Below are positions 5,045-5,085 of a stretch of 5,085 nt of DNA, in pieces. The notes beneath the pieces are model-generated. The model saw nothing but the letters and a program-made list of their open reading frames with translations, had not been told where the DNA came from and did no database searches. The translations under genes and the position numbers were made by a program. Where the stretch lies: NCBI GenBank assembly GCA_016932895.1, contig JAFGCA010000056.1, positions 1-5,085 of the forward strand, in the 5' to 3' direction. The stretch's first letter is position 1; the number at the start of each line of letters is the position of its first letter. This stretch comes from Sedimentisphaerales bacterium. Its GTDB lineage: Bacteria > Planctomycetota > Phycisphaerae > Sedimentisphaerales > SG8-4.

Positions 5045-5085
5045 ATGCTCCAGGCAGTCATCTTCGACTTCGACGGCGTCATCAC
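5045..5085 (+). CDS. HAD-superfamily hydrolase, N-terminal fragment (3' end outside window)
   Basis: Only 13 codons and two bases are present, reading MLQAVIFDFDGVI and probably T. The strand-then-DFDGV motif is HAD motif I (DxDGx), in which the first Asp is the nucleophile phosphorylated during catalysis and the second the general acid/base. The VIFDFDGVI form is typical of the beta-phosphoglucomutase/phosphoglycolate phosphatase-like subgroup, acting on small phosphorylated metabolites in the cytoplasm. The substrate cannot be told from this fragment. It is transcribed divergently from the porin, with GAGG as ribosome binding site. Confidence 0.82.
   Translation, partial: MLQAVIFDFDGVI

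Noticed and set aside
1..5085. CRISPR array, insertion sequence, phage or defence system
   Set aside because: No regularly spaced repeats, transposase or integrase motifs, or terminal inverted repeats were seen anywhere in the window.

Overview
The window looks like a chromosomal segment of a GC-rich, Gram-negative (outer-membrane-bearing) bacterium with anaerobic or redox-flexible metabolism. The evidence is an electron-bifurcating NfnAB-type pair, a beta-barrel porin with signal peptide and C-terminal phenylalanine, and a tRNA without an encoded CCA end. The porin design (Porin_O_P type with an N-terminal periplasmic coiled coil) and the overall style would suit Planctomycetota or another PVC-group lineage. 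That placement is an inference from protein style, not something the sequence proves.

Layout, left to right. Positions 1-2307 (+) hold a two-gene operon: the 3' part of nfnA (FAD/NAD, [2Fe-2S] small subunit) and, 16 bp later, a complete nfnB (GltD-like large subunit with two iron-sulfur clusters). Facing it 16 bp after the nfnB stop is tRNA-Thr(CGU) on the minus strand (2324-2395). It has its own sigma70-like promoter (TTGACA-N16-TACACT) and a hairpin filling its short 5' leader. Upstream of that on the minus strand is a small AhpD/carboxymuconolactone-decarboxylase-like gene (2497-2844), whose promoter zone carries an 8-bp inverted repeat. Next comes a strong intrinsic terminator (2933-2977) closing the minus-strand porin gene (3039-4499). 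The porin has a purine-rich leader with repeated GGA motifs and a possible alternative RNA pairing around the ribosome binding site. A divergent 545-bp intergenic region (4500-5044) separates the porin from the first 13 codons of a HAD-superfamily hydrolase on the plus strand (5045 to the window end).

How the genes relate: NfnAB would be a cytoplasmic flavoprotein exchanging electrons among NADH, ferredoxin and NADPH. The AhpD-like protein is a separate small CxxC thiol protein, perhaps in peroxide defence. The porin serves solute entry. Apart from the nfnAB operon I see no shared pathway. No mobile element, CRISPR array or clearly new multi-gene system is visible. The more unusual material lies in the intergenic regulatory DNA.
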